Source: Thermoplasmata archaeon (GTDB lineage Archaea; Thermoplasmatota; Thermoplasmata; GCA-020350865). Taken from it: 6,260 bases of DNA. The notes below the pieces were generated by a model that was not told where the DNA came from, did no database searches, and worked only from the letters and a program-made list of their open reading frames with translations. Made by a program: the position numbers and the translations under genes. The DNA lies in assembly GCA_020351895.1 (NCBI GenBank), contig CP070672.1, positions 4,009,981-4,016,240 on the forward strand, written 5' to 3'. This document shows, piece after piece, positions 5,379-6,260 of this stretch (positions within the stretch are counted from its first letter, which is position 1; each line of letters begins with the position of its first letter).

Positions 5379-5485
5379 CCGCTCACCCTCCCTTATTCCA
5401 GTTGATCTGTGGTCACTCTGGGCTTGAGGGTTTTGGGCGGTAGGTGCAGTCTAGCTGTGTGGTGAGCGCGGAGGTGGGGGTTGAG
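5379..5485. repeat. Intergenic element copy B, after the second beta-helix gene
   Basis: This full-length copy carries the best inverted repeat: CGCTCACC (5380-5387) and GGTGAGCG (5461-5468), 8 bp, enclosing about 73 bases. It ends 26 bases beyond the stop of the second beta-helix gene, the same position as copy C after the first. In the minus-strand transcripts of both genes it would form the 3' untranslated region, so a role in 3' end formation or stability is one possibility. Confidence 0.85.
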
Positions 5486-5510
5486 CGTGTGGGGGGGATG
5501 CGGCAGCCCT

Positions 5511-6260
5511 TTACAATGGAACTTTCCACTCGCATTCAGCCTTGGCGTGGACCCAGTATCCTATTCCTGGGACAAAATAATCATCATCACCCAAGTCATG
5601 CCAGGTTTTAGCTGAGGCGTTATACCATTGTATCAAATCTACATCTTGGCCAAATGTGAGGTTATTCAAACCCTCGGTTCGGTTATAGCTTGTCAATGAA
5701 GGATAGCCTACCATGTTCCAGCCGGGATAGAGATAAATGGTCTTGTCTTGAATTGGTTTGGTCCCATTGTATGAAAATACGGTCTCTCCTGATGTTGTGA
5801 TATGAATCCAGAAACCAATTTTATGGGTTATCTCGTTCAAATCATTCAAGTGGGGAGGTTTTGAAATATGACAGTGTTTCCAGAAATCTGTTTGATCAGA
5901 TACATTATACCATTGAACTGCATCATATTTCCCATCGATAGATTGGAGTACAGATATCAGGGATATATTTGATTGAATCGATGGAAGGGATATCAGGTTC
6001 CAACCTTGCTGAAGATATAGCGGTTTTCCAATATATGGTTGGATCAAGGGGTAGTTATCCTGGGAATTGGAATCGATTATATATGGATTCTTACCTCCTC
6101 CCAAAGCCAATCCCTTATCTACGATGCCATCACTCCCCGATATATTTTGACCCGCCCCTTTATAATCATCGTATGCTCCCTCCCCGGGTTCATCAAAATC
6201 TGACCAGTAATTCCCACCGGATGGATAACTAGCATTCCACTTGTTTCTGTCTGTATCGTC
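5511..6260 (-). CDS. Second NosD-like beta-helix protein, C-terminal 250 codons (5' end beyond window)
   Basis: The frame is open to the right edge, so the gene is partial and its signal peptide and helix lie outside. The first visible residues (DDTDRNKWNASYPSGGNYWS) match the linker of the neighbouring protein (DGNKWDNGYPSGGNYWNDYT). A leftmost start call at 6110 would be an internal TTG codon and is wrong. An Asp/Gly-rich linker (DDYKGAGQNISGSDGIVDKG) follows, then IDSNSQDNYPL, and then the tail of two halves: GWNLISLP (86-93), GFWIHI (149-154), GWNMVGYP (180-187) and GYWVHA (234-239). It ends AECEWKVPL against VECEWEVPL in the neighbour. The last ~45 coding bases are almost the same in both genes at DNA level, suggesting recent duplication or gene conversion. 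The role is as for the neighbour: exported, ligand unknown. Confidence 0.93.
   Translation of the reverse strand, partial: DDTDRNKWNASYPSGGNYWSDFDEPGEGAYDDYKGAGQNISGSDGIVDKGLALGGGKNPYIIDSNSQDNYPLIQPYIGKPLYLQQGWNLISLPSIQSNISLISVLQSIDGKYDAVQWYNVSDQTDFWKHCHISKPPHLNDLNEITHKIGFWIHITTSGETVFSYNGTKPIQDKTIYLYPGWNMVGYPSLTSYNRTEGLNNLTFGQDVDLIQWYNASAKTWHDLGDDDYFVPGIGYWVHAKAECEWKVPL

Larger units (their letters stand above)
5046..5510. other. 465-bp intergenic region between the two beta-helix genes
   Basis: No protein gene is supported. In order it holds the promoter of the first beta-helix gene, copy A of the intergenic element (5100-5203), a nested inverted repeat (5227-5298), an AT-rich stretch (about 5306-5370), copy B of the element (5379-5485), and then the stop of the second beta-helix gene. 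A 62-codon minus frame at 5058-5246 is Pro/Ser-rich, runs through the element and is judged spurious. Confidence 0.8.

Noticed and set aside
5511..6110. A complete 199-residue protein starting at 6110
   Set aside because: The putative start is a TTG inside a frame that stays open to the window edge and matches the paralogue's linker, so the gene is a 5'-truncated fragment of a longer one.

Overview
The window looks archaeal, most likely from a Thermoplasmata-related euryarchaeote. The evidence is two secreted NosD-type right-handed beta-helix proteins with a C-terminal GWNLIS-type tail of a kind I associate with those archaea, starts without a usable Shine-Dalgarno, and TATA-like boxes close upstream of starts. 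This assignment is an inference from protein style, not a database match. All three convincing genes are on the minus strand.

Layout from left to right. Bases 1-211 hold a 93-bp tandem repeat (two identical copies plus a 25-base piece) that runs into the stop codon of the first gene. Bases 208-1695 (minus) encode a three-part protein: a RibD-like cytidine/deoxycytidylate deaminase domain, a GHKL-type ATP-binding module of the COG2865 (AlbA_2/RecG-like) family, and a C-terminal winged helix. Bases 1696-2786 are a 1.09-kb gene-free stretch. It carries two copies of a complex module, each with five direct ~20-bp motifs at the same spacing (34, 25, 32, 34) and then one inverted motif and a GCGGCCCAAAAA box. 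A terminator-like hairpin lies between the modules. Bases 2787-5045 (minus) encode a 752-residue exported beta-helix protein. Bases 5046-5510 are intergenic, with two direct copies of a ~105-bp element flanking a nested inverted repeat. Bases 5511-6260 (minus) are the 3' part of a second beta-helix gene with the same tail; it continues past the right edge.

The two beta-helix genes belong to one duplicated surface-protein family. Their last codons and the DNA just after their stop codons are nearly the same, which suggests duplication or gene conversion that includes the intergenic element. The deaminase-ATPase-winged helix gene is not obviously linked to them and may be a regulator or a nucleotide-metabolism or defence protein.

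The strongest candidate for something undescribed is the pair of motif arrays at 1903-2692. The two arrays keep exactly the same geometry, but each has its own motif dialect (TCTC...TTTGG against TCAC...TTTCG) spread across nearly all its sites, including the inverted one. That pattern is expected if all sites in one array follow one recogniser, or if sites are homogenised within an array.
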